This document shows positions 11,685 to 22,682 of a stretch of DNA of 64,000 nt, one piece after another. This DNA is from Paramarasmius palmivorus (taxonomy: Eukaryota; Basidiomycota; Agaricomycetes; Agaricales; Marasmiaceae). How positions within the stretch are numbered: position 1 is the first letter of the stretch; every line of letters begins with the position of its first letter. Position numbers and translations under genes: made by a program. The stretch spans positions 1 through 64,000 of the forward strand of contig JAYKXP010000150.1 of assembly GCA_037176845.1 (NCBI GenBank). Reading direction: 5' to 3'. The notes beneath the pieces were generated by a model. The model had not been told where the DNA came from, ran no database searches, and saw only the letters and a program-made list of their open reading frames with translations.

Positions 11685-12734
11685 CATCACACAAAATGTC
11701 AAGTGGAGATCACCAGTTACAGGTGGATATACCTGGTGAAACCTGTCATTGCTAATTATGGTAAGTCATATCCTAGATAGGACCTTAGTTAAACTGGTCA
11801 TAGCCAGTAATGAAGATCATGCCTTCCAATATCTTATAATCACCTGTTACCAGAAAGTCATAACATGGCAATAACTTTCCATAACTCGCTATGACAGGTT
11901 ACCGTAAAGTTATAACCTGGTGATAACTTTCCCTAATCTGTTATAGCCAGTTACCTAACATTATTTCTTTGCTGCTGGAGTAGCTGTAAAAGCACAAATA
12001 ATGCCAGTTGAATGACCTACAGTAGTGGAAGAACACAACTATGATTGGAGGCTCAAGGATACATCTTGGGATATTGAGGAAGCGAGGGTATATATTGTAT
12101 TGAGTTTGTAGAAATGTAAATGATGCTTTGGCCCAGTGGTTAGTGCGCCGGACTTTTGGTCTACGTTAGTAAGCCATTGAGGTCAGGAGTTCAATCCACT
12201 GCAATGACATCTATTTACATATTTATTCTCTGTTAGATTTGTACCTTAGATTAGCTGTACGCAGATTAGATTGTCCGTAGAGCTTGTACGCATGTCAGAG
12301 TAAACCCGAGGCAAGTCAGTAATCTAGTCAGCTACAAAAATAGTAAGATAAGAGTAAGAGGAAGGGTCGGGAAAGAGGGCTCAGATAGAAAGATCTTTTT
12401 TATATGCCGCTATTGTCCCCTCATAACTAGTTAAGATGAGTTATGGTAGTTATGACTCCAGTAACCAGTAATATCATTAATAACTAGTAGTAACCTTGAT
12501 AACCCATGCTCACCTACGATTACCCAGCATAATACACTCTAACCGGTTATGACAATCAGGTAACGTGCTATACTCAATTAATGGGTTTATGACAGTTAAC
12601 TGGGTGTCATTACAAGTAATAAAGCAACCCACCTCCATGATCACCCTCATAGCCAGGTATACCGGATAACGGGAGGTCATTCCAGGTAAGGTAGGTCATA
12701 TCCGGGGTATGACCACCTGCCCTTTTGTGTGATG
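11685..12734. mobile_element. 1,050-bp TIR element (non-coding)
   Basis: Perfect 12-bp terminal inverted repeats, CATCACACAAAA at the left and its complement at the right, flanked by TA (11,683-11,684 and 12,735-12,736). The first B1 copy has the empty site at about 195, reading CCAATACAACTT. Inner arms are rich in GGTTAC/GTAACC-like words. There is no transposase. TA duplication suggests a Tc1/mariner-mobilised element, though the tips are not the usual CAGT. Confidence 0.85.
12114..12220 (+). ncRNA. tRNA-like module in an extended hairpin
   Basis: Has a good Pol III box A (TGGCCCAGTGG, about 12,129) and box B (GTTCAATCC, about 12,190), but acceptor and T stems do not pair as in a working tRNA. 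The module is enclosed by ATGTAAAT plus GATG on the left and CATC plus ATTTACAT on the right, giving a 12-bp outer stem with one bulge. It sits in the middle of the TIR element. A tRNA-derived SINE head is the plain reading. Confidence 0.55.
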
Positions 12735-14001
12735 TACAACTTAAGCTCTTGTATACAGTAAGGTCTCAACTAGACTTTCAATCTAGAGCCTGTCCTGAGG
12801 AAGTGGAAGCGAATGCAAAGGTCGTCAATAGATCAACCAGGTCTGATCAGAGGTCGACTCGTAACAAGCATGAAACACCACTGGATCAACTTATATAAGA
12901 GGTCCAATCGAAATGCACATGTGCCAGCAGATCAACTATCAGATCAAAGAGGTCTATTCAAGCAACAGCCACATACAACCTAATGATATGGGCTAACAGT
13001 ACACTCTCTCTTTGTCTTCTCTCCCTTCTACCTACAAACTGCAAGCCTATATATACTGTCCAGAAATATAAGTAAAGAAATATGTAATAAAAGATGGAAA
13101 ACAGACGGAACGCAAGCGGAATAAGTGAGGAACAGAGATAGTCCATAGGAAATATACAAATCAGGGAAATATGACAGTCACAACATCCATATAAGTCGTT
13201 TATGCGTGACCAATAAATAGGAATTTCTATCTTTAGACTCAGGAGTTGAATCCTGTGCCTGCGGGTTGGCGTTTAGCCTAGTAAAATTTATCTTTTCTTT
13301 GCGTCAAGGCGCTTTTCCACCAATGAGAGTCGTTTCCGACTTCTCCACACACCGGAATGCTCAGTCATCCATATTCTGGACCTGGCATATCTTTTACAAG
13401 TCTCCGCGTCCACAAGGAACACTTCTATAAGCAGTTTATCTTCTATATCAGCCTCCGTACCATGACAACCATATGTGTCACAGTTCTACAGCTTTGCCTC
13501 CGTGTCCAATCAATAGGAACAACTATGGCCAACAATTCTAGACTTGGCAAGTGCCTTCCATAAGCTCTTGGATCATATCTGCTGATGAAGCCGTCTCCTA
13601 CATCAACTTGGATTGTTCCCTTGAACCTGCTCATCTCTTTGGTTGGTCATGAAGAAGTATTAAAAGTGTTTAAAAGCAAATAGTCCCCTTGATATGTCTT
13701 AGACCATGCACAGACGGTGTACCAGTCATGATCCAACATAGTACAGCTCCCTACAGTTTTCAGGAAAGGGTCTGCATTGACAGAACCACTAATATAAGCT
13801 ATAGCAGTGGCCAGATACCCATGTGAGGCGTACCATGTAACCATGTACCTGCTAATATAAGTGCGTCTGACAAGTCCTTGACTTTGACTAGCTATTCAGG
13901 GCTCATACTAGTCCTTCAGAGTCCCAATCATAGCATAACAGAATATAAAAGTGCAATAATGCGTTCGAATAAAAGGTATTAAAAGTCAGGCGTATCACCG
14001 G

Positions 14002-14031
14002 CCCTTTCTGTCGCTTCGCTTTCCTGTTCAT
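14002..14031 (-). pseudogene. True 5' end of the KDZ transposase gene
   Basis: On the minus strand an ATG at 14,031-14,029 opens a basic N-terminus (MNRKAKRQKG) that runs to the CCGG at 13,998-14,001. Joining 14,002 directly to 7791 with one CCGG keeps the frame and leads into the KDZ N-terminal region at 7787 and below (PVHHRIPDPHDHE). The start codon therefore lies about 6.2 kb from the rest of the gene, separated by B1 copies 2 and 3. A plus-strand ORF starting at 14,030 is antisense to this and rejected. Confidence 0.8.
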
Positions 14032-14147
14032 GGGATTCGCAAAACAGGAGCGTCACTTGTCACAGTGGATCACATCACGAGGTCTGTTCCTGGACCGTGC
14101 TTTGATTTTCACAACGCAATATCTTTCTTTTCCACCTTTACTGCCCC
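14032..14147. promoter_or_regulatory. Shared intergenic region between KDZ and gene Y
   Basis: 116 bp separate the KDZ start codon (minus) from the gene Y start codon (plus, 14,148), so both promoters must overlap here or lie in the opposite gene. No clear TATA box is seen in either direction. Confidence 0.5.
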
Positions 14148-17100
14148 ATGACAACCCAATGTTGCAAATGTGAGTCTTTGAATCAACATTGTTCTCTTCT
14201 ATACTCAACATTTCGTGAAGCTCAACAAATCCGAAACTTGTCAATCCGAGATTCTATTGTTCAATGGCAGCGCAATGACACAGAAAACACACTCAGTATT
14301 TGGGCAAGACAGAGTGAGAAGGCACAGGATGCATGCGATATCGGTATGATCCACTACTGTCACTCGTAAATCCTGGATATGACGCTCACTTGAGCAACTC
14401 AGAGTTTACCTATGCAGAGGACCTTACCAGATTCCAGCTTCTTTGCACTGAGGATGAGAGTTTTCTCTTAGATGCACTCAAGGAACTTGCCATTACTTAC
14501 CTTATGGAAGCACCATGGGCGCAACTACTCCCTGTCAAGCCATATCTTCACTGTGTCCAAGACTTTTATCATCTATATGTTTTGTCCCCTTGCCCAATAT
14601 CTCTTGGGGCTATGGAAGAACTGGAAGGCCTCTCATCTTGACAATCTGGTTCATTTAAGTCGTTCCTCTCCTTTTCCCAAGCTGGATGACATTTTTGGTA
14701 CCGCTGCAACACAGTATTGTGCCATGCACAAACTACCCTACCGTGGCCAGGAAACTCAGAATAGGTATCTTGTCAAATATCTGGATTCTCACCAGTGAGT
14801 CCCCCACCATTTGCTCAGGCTACTCCAAACTGCACCAGATGTAGCCATACTTCAACAATAGTGCTTGACAGTTATCAGAACGACTTTTGCAAAAGTAGGG
14901 GACAAGTAATCAAGGCAGATAAGAGGTACTGTCTGCTTTGGGTGCTTCCAAATTGGGAAGGATCATTTCCACACCTTCTGGAAAGGGAACAGGCCGCTTT
15001 TTTGAGATCTGGAGATATTCCCACACTGCTTTTAGCATTCCAAAATGGAAGGTGCTCTTTTCATGATGTAACAGTGCACTTTTTAGGTGCTTTTTTTGCG
15101 GAAAAATTATTCCCACACCTCCTGACATCATCTGGGTGCCTCCCTACTCCGCTTTTGGCTTCCCAAAATGGAAGGTGGCCTTACCTCATCATTTTCCACC
15201 TGGAATCAATGCATTGGGGGGGCTATTGGGGCATGCTGGGGGGCTATAAAAATCGCATTTTTGAGGGAATATGTTCTAATGTGTTCCAAAAGCATGCCCC
15301 TGCAATTGGGGGGCAGGGGAATGCAAAAAAAGCGGTCCAAATATGGTAATTCAGGAAAATGGCCTGTTGGATCTTGGGCTACAGGGCAGATATTGACATA
15401 GGGTAAGTTGGAGGACCTAGATACATTAAATACAAGCCTGGGGACACCAAATAGTACATAGATTGGTGGGATAATGGTGCTTAAATATCAAAAATACTGA
15501 AAATCTCCGAAATTAGGGGAATAAAATTACAGGATGGGATGTAGTGCAGCTGGGGCTTAGATATTGTGAATCAGAGATGATATATATGTCCCCTTGCTTC
15601 ATTTACAATCCTGGAGAGCTGCCTATTTTTCCAGATTTATTACAGCTAAATTCGCTTTTTTTGGACATTGGTAATACTATACCACAGGGAATGATTGGGT
15701 TGGGCTAATTCTTGTTCATAACCCACTTTAGGGTGTATAGATGATGAATATACACTTGCCCAAGCACTCTTGTATGTGCAACACCTTGTTCAATCCAATG
15801 CATTGTACAGTTATGTAACACAGGCACTAACACATGAATAGCACCTCAGGGAAGCATCCCAGCACCAAGGGGAGTTGGACATTTTTTGAATACATCTGTA
15901 TGTTGCTACATAAAAAATACATAAAAAATCACATTTTTAGGGGTTTTTGTGTACTGGAGCATGGGGATTGCTCCTAAAATCACCAAAAATGAATGAGAGA
16001 CCATTCACTATGCATAGAACAGGAATATCAATTGCATCCATGGATCCCATGACAGGAATCCATATGCCAGACTAATCAATTCTTGCACAATTACAGAAAA
16101 CCTGTAATATGAATGTAGTATTGCAGGGGTTGATCTGGGGGCTTGGGGAACCTCAAAATCGAATTCAGGATGAAAAATCAGCTAAGAATATATCCAGGTT
16201 TGAAGGAAATCCATCCACAATTGACTTCAATATGCATATATCAAGTTAAATACACAAGTATATGTGCAATATATGTTAACTATAAGCATAAAACTTGTCA
16301 GATACATATCTCAAGCTACAGTGATTGGATTCATTTCAACCCTGGACATATTTGGACCGCTTTTTTTGCATTTCCCTGCCCCCCAATTGCAGGGGCATGC
16401 TTTTAGAACATATTGGAACATATTCCCTCAAAAATGCGATTTTTATAGCCCCCCAGCATGCCCCAATAGCCCCCCAGTGCATTGATTCCAGGTAGAAAAT
16501 GATGAGGTAAGGCCACCTTCCATTTTGGGAAGCCAAAAGCGGAGTAGGGAGGCACCCAGATGATGTCAGGAGGTGTGGGAATAATTTTTCTACAAAAAAG
16601 CGCCCAAAAAGCGCACTGTTACATCATGGAAAGATCACCTTCCATTTTGGGATGCCAAAAGCGGTGTGGGAACATCTCCAGATCTCAAAAAAGCGGCCTG
16701 TTCCCTTTCCAGAAGGTGTGGGAATCATCCTTCCCAATTTAGAAGCACCCAAAGCAGACAGTACCTCTTATCTGCCTTGATTACTTGTCCCCTACTTTTG
16801 CAAAAGTCGTTCTGATAACTGTCAAGCACTATTGTTCAAGTTTAGCTGCATCAGCTGGCAACACTTCCATCCCTGCCGCTCTGGCACCGTCTCCAGCAGT
16901 CGTGAACACGGCTTACCGAGTACTGAATGGGCTTCCGCCTGTACCATCCCAAAACTTTTGTGTATGCATCACTGTTCACTGATAATGTCACTGTCTGATC
17001 TAATCAATCACTCCACCTACAGGTACTCTTCAACTTCGAGCCAGCACCACATCTATGGGGCAAAATTTGGACTACAATGACTGTCTATAACCTTCATCTC

Positions 17101-17273
17101 CCTGATTCCACGCAGGCATGCAGGCAAGTCATTGTACGGCTCAACGACATTGCTATGACTGTTCATGTTGGTAAGTAAAATATATCTTTGACTGCCATAA
17201 ATCAGTATAAACATACCTGACGCATGATCCAGTTACATTCAACAGTGCTGTAAAGTTGGAGATCGATATGTAG
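14148..17273 (+). pseudogene. Gene Y: decayed multi-exon gene of unknown family
   Basis: I do not recognise the protein. Exon 1 (14,148-14,343) begins MTTQCCKCESLNQHC, with a small cysteine cluster. An intron at 14,344-14,417 leads in frame to a Leu-rich exon (EDLTRFQLL, then MEAPWAQLLPVKP). A frame change or second intron lies near 14,560-14,620. The next stretch (SPFPKLDDIFGTAATQYC, KLPYRGQETQNRYL) runs into LT1. After LT1 the frame resumes at about 16,860 (GFRLYHPKTFVYASL, VLFNFEPAPHLWGKIW) to 17,170. An intron at 17,171-17,232 and a last exon end at TAG 17,271-17,273. In-frame TGAs at 14,796, 16,903, 16,924 and 16,996 all fit CGA to TGA. It is divergent to KDZ, so either a passenger of that transposon or a host neighbour. 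Confidence 0.6.
14838..16859. mobile_element. LT1: complete long-TIR element, about 2 kb
   Basis: The two ends are inverted copies of each other over roughly 500 bp (about 14,838-15,350 and 16,350-16,859). Outer tips read close to CAGATGYAGCC. Arms are built from degenerate repeats of a unit with TTCCCACAC, GCTTTTGGCTTCCCAAAA and GGAAGGTGGC. The centre (about 15,350-16,350) is AT-rich with no gene. Related copies lie at 30,760, 59,430 and 63,215. It interrupts gene Y. I could not define a target duplication with confidence, so the exact ends are plus or minus a few bases. Confidence 0.8.
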
Positions 17274-17649
17274 AATAATTCAATCAGACTATCTTGCCCT
17301 GCGTCCCGTACAGTTGTTGAAGCCAAATGATGTTGAATGTATGTATCTTTACAGTCAATAGAATTCCATGGCGTCGTCCACTGCACGTACATTGGGAGCT
17401 TGGATCTGAATACTTACTTTGACTCTGCCTAATTGACAGCTCCATACTGCCTGGACTGTATTGCAGCTTTCGAGCTACACACAAGCAACCGAATTTGACA
17501 GCAGCAAGGTCAGTAGCCACTGAAAAGCGCATGGTCACAGCTCCCAATGACTCAAACTGTTCTTCGCTCCCTCACATACTCTGCTAACCACGCTCATAGC
17601 TGAGAATTTGGTTGTCTAGGTGGGTGTGCTGACATCATACGTATTGTGA

Positions 17650-17657
17650 TATAAAAG
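17650..17657 (+). promoter_or_regulatory. TATA box of gene Z
   Basis: TATAAAAG lies 52 bp before the gene Z ATG, a suitable distance for a short 5' leader. Confidence 0.65.
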
Positions 17658-17708
17658 GGCGGCTAGATCCTCACATCCACCCAAGTTCGCCAATACTTCT
17701 ACGCCGTT

Positions 17709-18400
17709 ATGGACATCGTTTCCTCTGAAGATTCTGCCACCGGTGGCTTTCTCGATGCTATAAGTGGTGTGGTGGGGGCAAATTGGACTGGTAAGCTTCT
17801 TTGTTCTCAGTACCTTTCGTAATACTCATTTATCCATGGGCCTCCAGCTGCAAACACTCCCATCCTAGACAACTTGACCAATGACAAAAACAAAGCTCTT
17901 GACTCAATTGTGGCTACTATTGTCAAGAAAAGTATGTACCTTGCACCTCACAATCCAACTTGCTTCTGATCGTACCCTCAGATTATCTGTCTCGGTTCGT
18001 CAAGTCTCACTACCAGGTTGGCGTGGAGAACCCCCAGGCCGCCAAGGCAATGCCTACCATGACATTGGTGTGCCAGAATTGCCAATCCATCGTCAATTTG
18101 CCACCTGTCGACTCTTGTTGGTACTGCGTTGCGTGTGGGCTCAGAATTGGATTTGTCAGAGGATGGTAGGCTGAACCATTATATTCGGTGCATGCCTTAC
18201 TTACAACTAAATCCAGGGAGAACGTCAAGCGACTTGTACTCCATGTCCCTGACAACAAGTACTCTTACGCTACTAAAGAAATGGCAAGAAAGGCCTTTGT
18301 GATATCTGTGGCCACTAAGGAAGCTCATGTGATTAGTTCTTCTGAACACGCCGTCACGTACGACCCTGTTGTGCAGGGTGATGGGTTTCTCTATCCTTAA
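17709..18400 (+). CDS. Gene Z: intact four-exon gene, 177 codons, zinc-ribbon-like
   Basis: Exons 17,709-17,790, 17,848-17,931, 17,982-18,165 and 18,217-18,400. The three introns (57, 50 and 51 bp) all start GTA(A/T/G)G and end AG, and every junction keeps the frame to TAA at 18,398. The N-terminal third is polar without a signal peptide. The centre has a cysteine cluster C-x2-C-x11-C-x2-C-x2-C (CQNC near residue 86, then CWYCVACG), typical of a metal-binding ribbon. The C-terminus is about 60 mixed residues ending GDGFLYP. Unlike its neighbours it has no TGA from CGA, no frameshift and no insertion. If intron 3 were retained it would end early at TAG 18,167. Function unknown; it may be a host gene or a third cargo gene beside KDZ and gene Y. 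Confidence 0.75.
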
Positions 18401-18435
18401 GTGACCGTCTTCCTGCCTTTTCACATAGTGTCAAA

Positions 18436-18441
18436 AATAAA
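18436..18441 (+). terminator. Polyadenylation signal of gene Z
   Basis: AATAAA 35 bp after the stop codon; a second AATAAA-like word follows near 18,492. The stretch 18,401-18,555 otherwise holds only a short aromatic-rich minus-strand ORF (to 18,542) that I cannot place. Confidence 0.5.
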
Positions 18442-18555
18442 TTTCTTACCATCTTGTACCTGCTGTTCACTCTTGATTGATGGTCCCTGTAATAAAATGT
18501 GTTGAATACATCCAGTCTGAACTCGTACCAGTTGGCGGCCACGCCAACCCACTTT

Positions 18556-20711
18556 CCAACTAGTAAGATACATCAGGCTTCTTTCCTAAAAAGGCTTCAA
18601 TTGGTGTCATGTAATTGGATCGTTTTAACAGTGTTCAGTTATAAACATGAACAGTGGTGGAAAATGAAAATTTCCACCATGACTCAGGGCAGCCAGCCAT
18701 CAGGCGCATGCACTGATTTGTCACTGAGCGTACAATGAATTTGTTCTGCTCTGCCATTTTGTTGATGAACCGTAGCAACAGTCCTTTCATGAATAATGCT
18801 ATGAGATGCCAAATAATTTATGAACTCAGTAGATGAGAACTCTCCTCCTCGATCAACACACAACTTCTTGATCTTCCAACCAGTCTGTTTTTCAACAAAC
18901 TTTTTATAGTTTTGGAATTCATAAAAGGTTTGTGATTTCTTGGTTAAAAGAAATGAGGCAGCAAAGGAAGAGTGATCATCTAAAAACATTGCCACATATT
19001 TCTTACGAGAATATGATAATGTGGGGAGTTCAAATAAATCAGCATGAATCAATTCTAACAGAGCCAAAGCTTGCTTCTCCGAGGATCAATGGGGTTTAGC
19101 CAGCATCTTTCCAAGGGCACAGCCTTCACAGACGTCAGGTTGATTCTTAATTAAAGTTTCAGGAAAGCCCGTGGTAGAATCTTTAATGCGACTAAATACT
19201 TTATCAGACAGATGACCAAATTGGTTGTGCCAGGTATAAGTGTCCATAACTTGGTTGAAGGATGGTGGGTTATGAGGATCAGTCATTTCAGGATGTATAA
19301 TCTCTGATTTGAGCCAATGAATGGTTTTGCCTTTAATTAGCGGTTCCATACTCATTAATAAAGATTGGTCTCGTTTAGATCTGATCTGAGTTCTTTCATC
19401 ATTACTAGTCGTGACATAACCCATTTTGTTGATTGATCCCGTGGACAGTAAACGGTTGTGGCAGTGTGGTTGATAGTACACAGGGTCAATTGTGATTATC
19501 TGGTTATCATGATGCATTACAATGGTACCTTTTCCTTTAAGATAAACCATAGACTGAGCATTAGCTGTATTTACTGGGATTTGGCATGATAAGAGTTCAT
19601 ACGACGAGAAGTCACTCATGTTTCTAGTAACATGAATAGAAGCGCCCGAATCAGCGACCCAATATTGTAACAGTCTGTCATTATGATGACATGGATGATT
19701 CTCAGTTTCACATGGTTGAAGAATATTGAGCGTGACAGATTCATATTGTTCGGCATGTGGACATGATATAGTTACATATTCGGCAGGCATACATGGAGAC
19801 GTGTGAGAACAGGCAAGGAGTTGGTGGTAGCAAGTGTCGCAACTTCGACCTGAGTCTTGTTGGACTTCTCGCCTTTGCCTTTCTTGCCGTGCTTGCACTT
19901 TTTCTTCTTTTCTGAATCCCCCCCTTCAGCCGAGCCGCTGGCAGTAGGCTGATCATCCTTCTTCTGATTAGATTCAGGAGATTTACCTTTGCTGTTGTCA
20001 TTGTTTTTCAGCTTCTTTTGGTTTGACCAATTGGGGTTCTGCGGTTTACGTTTAACTCTGCTGATATGACTAGCTAAACCCGATGCATTGCCATGACTTC
20101 ATTGGTATTCTTCTCTAATAATCCCGATGATGGCATCCAATTTAACGGTATCCAAGGTCTTATTAGCAAGGATCAAAGCCAAAAGATTTTCCCAGGATTT
20201 TGGCAAAGCAGCAAGCAAGATCATGCTTTTAACCGACTCTGACAACTTCAAACCGAGATTATCTAGCTTATTAAAAAGAGATTGAAGAGACGTCATAGCA
20301 GGTGTGGGATCAACGTTATCAGACAACTGAAAATGAATGCCATCTTTAAAATCAGTAAAAATGCCAGCAGGACCTGGTGTACTGAATTTATTCTTAAGTA
20401 TGTCAAAAGCTTCTGCAGCCATTTCACATGTTTTAATAAGGTAGTGCATAGACGTGGGAACAAGTAAAGTGATCAACCCAAGTGCCTGCATGTTCATGTC
20501 ATCCCAGTCATCAAGGACAGTTTGATTGTCCGATGTGACATTGCCTTTGCCGTCTTCAACCTTTGACAAGCTCTGGCTTAGGGACATAGAATACCTTGTA
20601 GATCTTAGTGAAGCGAGCATATCCTGCAATGCAAGTTTCCCATTGATCCCAGTTTTCAGAGCTGAGAAAGGGAACAGAAGCAAGAAGACTGGAGGATTTA
20701 TCAGAAGACAT
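18556..20711 (-). pseudogene. Copia element remnant: gag, protease, integrase
   Basis: Minus strand, start ATG at 20,711 (MSSDKSSSLLASVPFL). In order: gag core (NWDQWETC, DDWDDMNMQALGLI, to about 20,100), a Lys-rich nucleic-acid-binding linker, protease with the active motif WVADSGASIHVTRN (about 19,640), integrase zinc region (WHNQFGH with CEGCALGK, about 19,200-19,100), and integrase core with IHADLF, LCVDRGGEF and QQNGRAEQ (Asp-Asp-Glu, about 19,040-18,730). Stops at 20,101 and 19,088 fit CGA to TGA; QTL-type Arg codons near the catalytic Glu are also altered. Frameshifts lie near 20,560, 19,800 and 18,690. Coding similarity ends at about 18,556 (EAFLGKKPDVSY); reverse transcriptase and LTRs are missing. 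Confidence 0.88.
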
Positions 20712-21099
20712 TGTAGAATGGAGTAACTAATTCCAGTGGTTTTCTATAACGAGCAAGTCAGTTATCCTTTCTCAGCAAGTCATGGATGTCGCTTTCATTC
20801 CAGCAATGTGACCCAGTGTTAATAACCAGTAAAAGTAGTGTATTCCCTTCTTCTACGTCTATCCGATCCTCTTCCGCCTGGACTAGCTTTATTTGTATGT
20901 AAAAAGACTATCTAATAAAAGAATGTCACCTCGAGGTAATTAAGAAAGTGCCTTGGCAAAGACAGTGTCCAAGTGCTGATCAAGGGAGCCAGCATGGCCA
21001 GAGTCTCAGAATGGCTAGCACAAATAAAGTGCCCATCATCCTGGCGTACTACACGTGAAAGGGACTTAACCTTTCTGTGGGGGTCGTATTTCTACGGGG
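20712..21099. other. Leader of the copia remnant and unassigned sequence
   Basis: About 390 bp upstream of the copia gag start. An LTR may be present, as suggested by AATAAAGC on the minus strand near 20,890, but I find no matching copy to prove it. No gene is seen. Confidence 0.4.
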
Positions 21100-22682
21100 A
21101 ATAGCTAGTCAAAGTCAGGATAGTTACTACTGAGGTGATATTAGTAGAGAATGGTTACATGGTATGCCACACATGGGTATCTGGCCACTACTAGTAGTCT
21201 AGTAATGACGACTGCCTCCTAAAACCTGTAGGGAGCAAGTACAGAGGTGATATCACCTTGTATGACACCTTAATAACTTCCTAGACCTTATACCCAAGGG
21301 ACTCTTTTATTTTGGATAGTGATTTCACTTCATGTGCTAAGGTATCTATCCACCAATAGGACACATTTCCGAAGTGATAGCACTCTCTTGGTGCTCAGTC
21401 AGCCAAAACCTTGGCTTAGATAGATTATTTCAGTGTCCCAAATTGGTTGGAACACTCTATAGATGGTATATCTGACATATCTGCTTCCATTTATTTGAAA
21501 TTCAGGTGTTGCCATTGTTGTACAGCTTTTCCTGATCATAGGAATAACTTTTATCCATGAGTCTAGACTTGGTCTGAACCTGCACAGCTTTATCGGACCA
21601 TTTGGACCGACTTTGCTGTTCTGTGTGTCATCCTGATTTGTCCCCTGAACCCTTGCAGCCCACTGGTGGTCAAAACGAAGAGGAAAATTTCTACAAGGCT
21701 AAATGACGGCCCACAGGCACAGGATTCAACTCCTGGGCCTAAATATAGAATATGATATTTATTGTCACACTCAAAATGACTATAGACGTTGTGACCTCTA
21801 GATTTCCCTGATATGTCTATTTCTTCGTCTTATCTCTCTCTCCGTCCCTTTTCCATTGTGTTCCATCTATTTTCCAAGTTATATTACCTATTATTCCAGT
21901 GATTTCACCTTGTACAGTATAAAAGCAAGCCAGTTTTGTAGAGGGAAGGCAGGTTTCTGTCCCCCATGTCAATGCTAGAGTGTTGTATGTGGTTATCGCA
22001 CCAATAGATTGCTATTGTCAATCAGAATCCTACTCAGGTCAGGCCCTAGCCTTATTGAGAAGACTAGTTGAGGTCACATTGCAGACAAGAGCTTGAGTTT
22101 TGTGATAAAGACCAAGTTGTTGGCTTTGTGTATTGCTCTGCACTTCTATCACTTGGGGAACTTTGTACTAGATTGTTTTGGTGATGTTCTAGAGGTGTTT
22201 TTACCGTTGGGTAGCACTTTAGTATTGTAGAGAAGGCCTCAGTGTTGGTAGCTGAGCTTCCTTGCTTGCATACTTTACAGAAGACGGTTTTGGTGGCTGT
22301 TCTTCCAGCAGTTGTGCTGTAGTTTCACTTTGGTAGAGTCATACAACTCAAGGCAGTGTAGACTGAGCCCAAGACCAGCTCCATATAGCCCTTGGAGCAT
22401 ATAAAACGCTTATAGAAGCACCCACATACCTGTACCGAACCTACATAAGGTGTACATTACTAGAACTTCAATGAACTGAAGTGATATTACCTGATCTCAA
22501 GTAAATTCACCTGATACAAAGTGAATTCACCCTTCTTGATCCAACACTTGAGTAGATATCTCTAAGCACGGCAACTCTGATCACACTGAACCACACTTGC
22601 ACAACTACACCACAGTAGAGTGCTTTTGTACACTGAGAGCAGTCATAGTAGTAGGTGATTTCACTGAAACCAAGTGGTATTA
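21100..22682 (-). repeat. B2 repeat, diverged copy, truncated at left
   Basis: Same order of blocks as 9281-10,940 but more diverged; it lacks the TGATAC tip. The other end is intact: AAGTGGTATTA at 22,682. The next base starts gypsy sequence, so this copy sits at the 5' edge of the gypsy element. Confidence 0.75.

Larger units (their letters stand above)
11109..13997 (+). repeat. B1 repeat copy 3, complete, holding a TIR element
   Basis: Starts TAATGCGTCACAAAC directly after the CCGG that closes copy 2, and ends GGCGTATCA followed by CCGG (13,998-14,001). Without the 1,050-bp insertion it is about 1.84 kb. The segment from 11,492 on is nearly identical to copy 1 and preserves the empty copia site near 13,411. 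Confidence 0.87.

Noticed and set aside
14030..14145. Plus-strand frame starting MGFAKQERHLSQ
   Set aside because: It overlaps the KDZ start codon on the other strand and does not join in phase with the gene Y exon.
15168..16536. ORFs inside LT1 with MHWGAIGACWGAIKIAF-like peptides that recur in all LT copies
   Set aside because: They recur only because the LT arms recur. They read through the inverted arms on both strands and show no codon-like pattern of change.
14148..18400. TET/JBP dioxygenase expected beside a KDZ element
   Set aside because: No His-x-Asp and distal His/Arg pattern of that family could be found in genes Y or Z.
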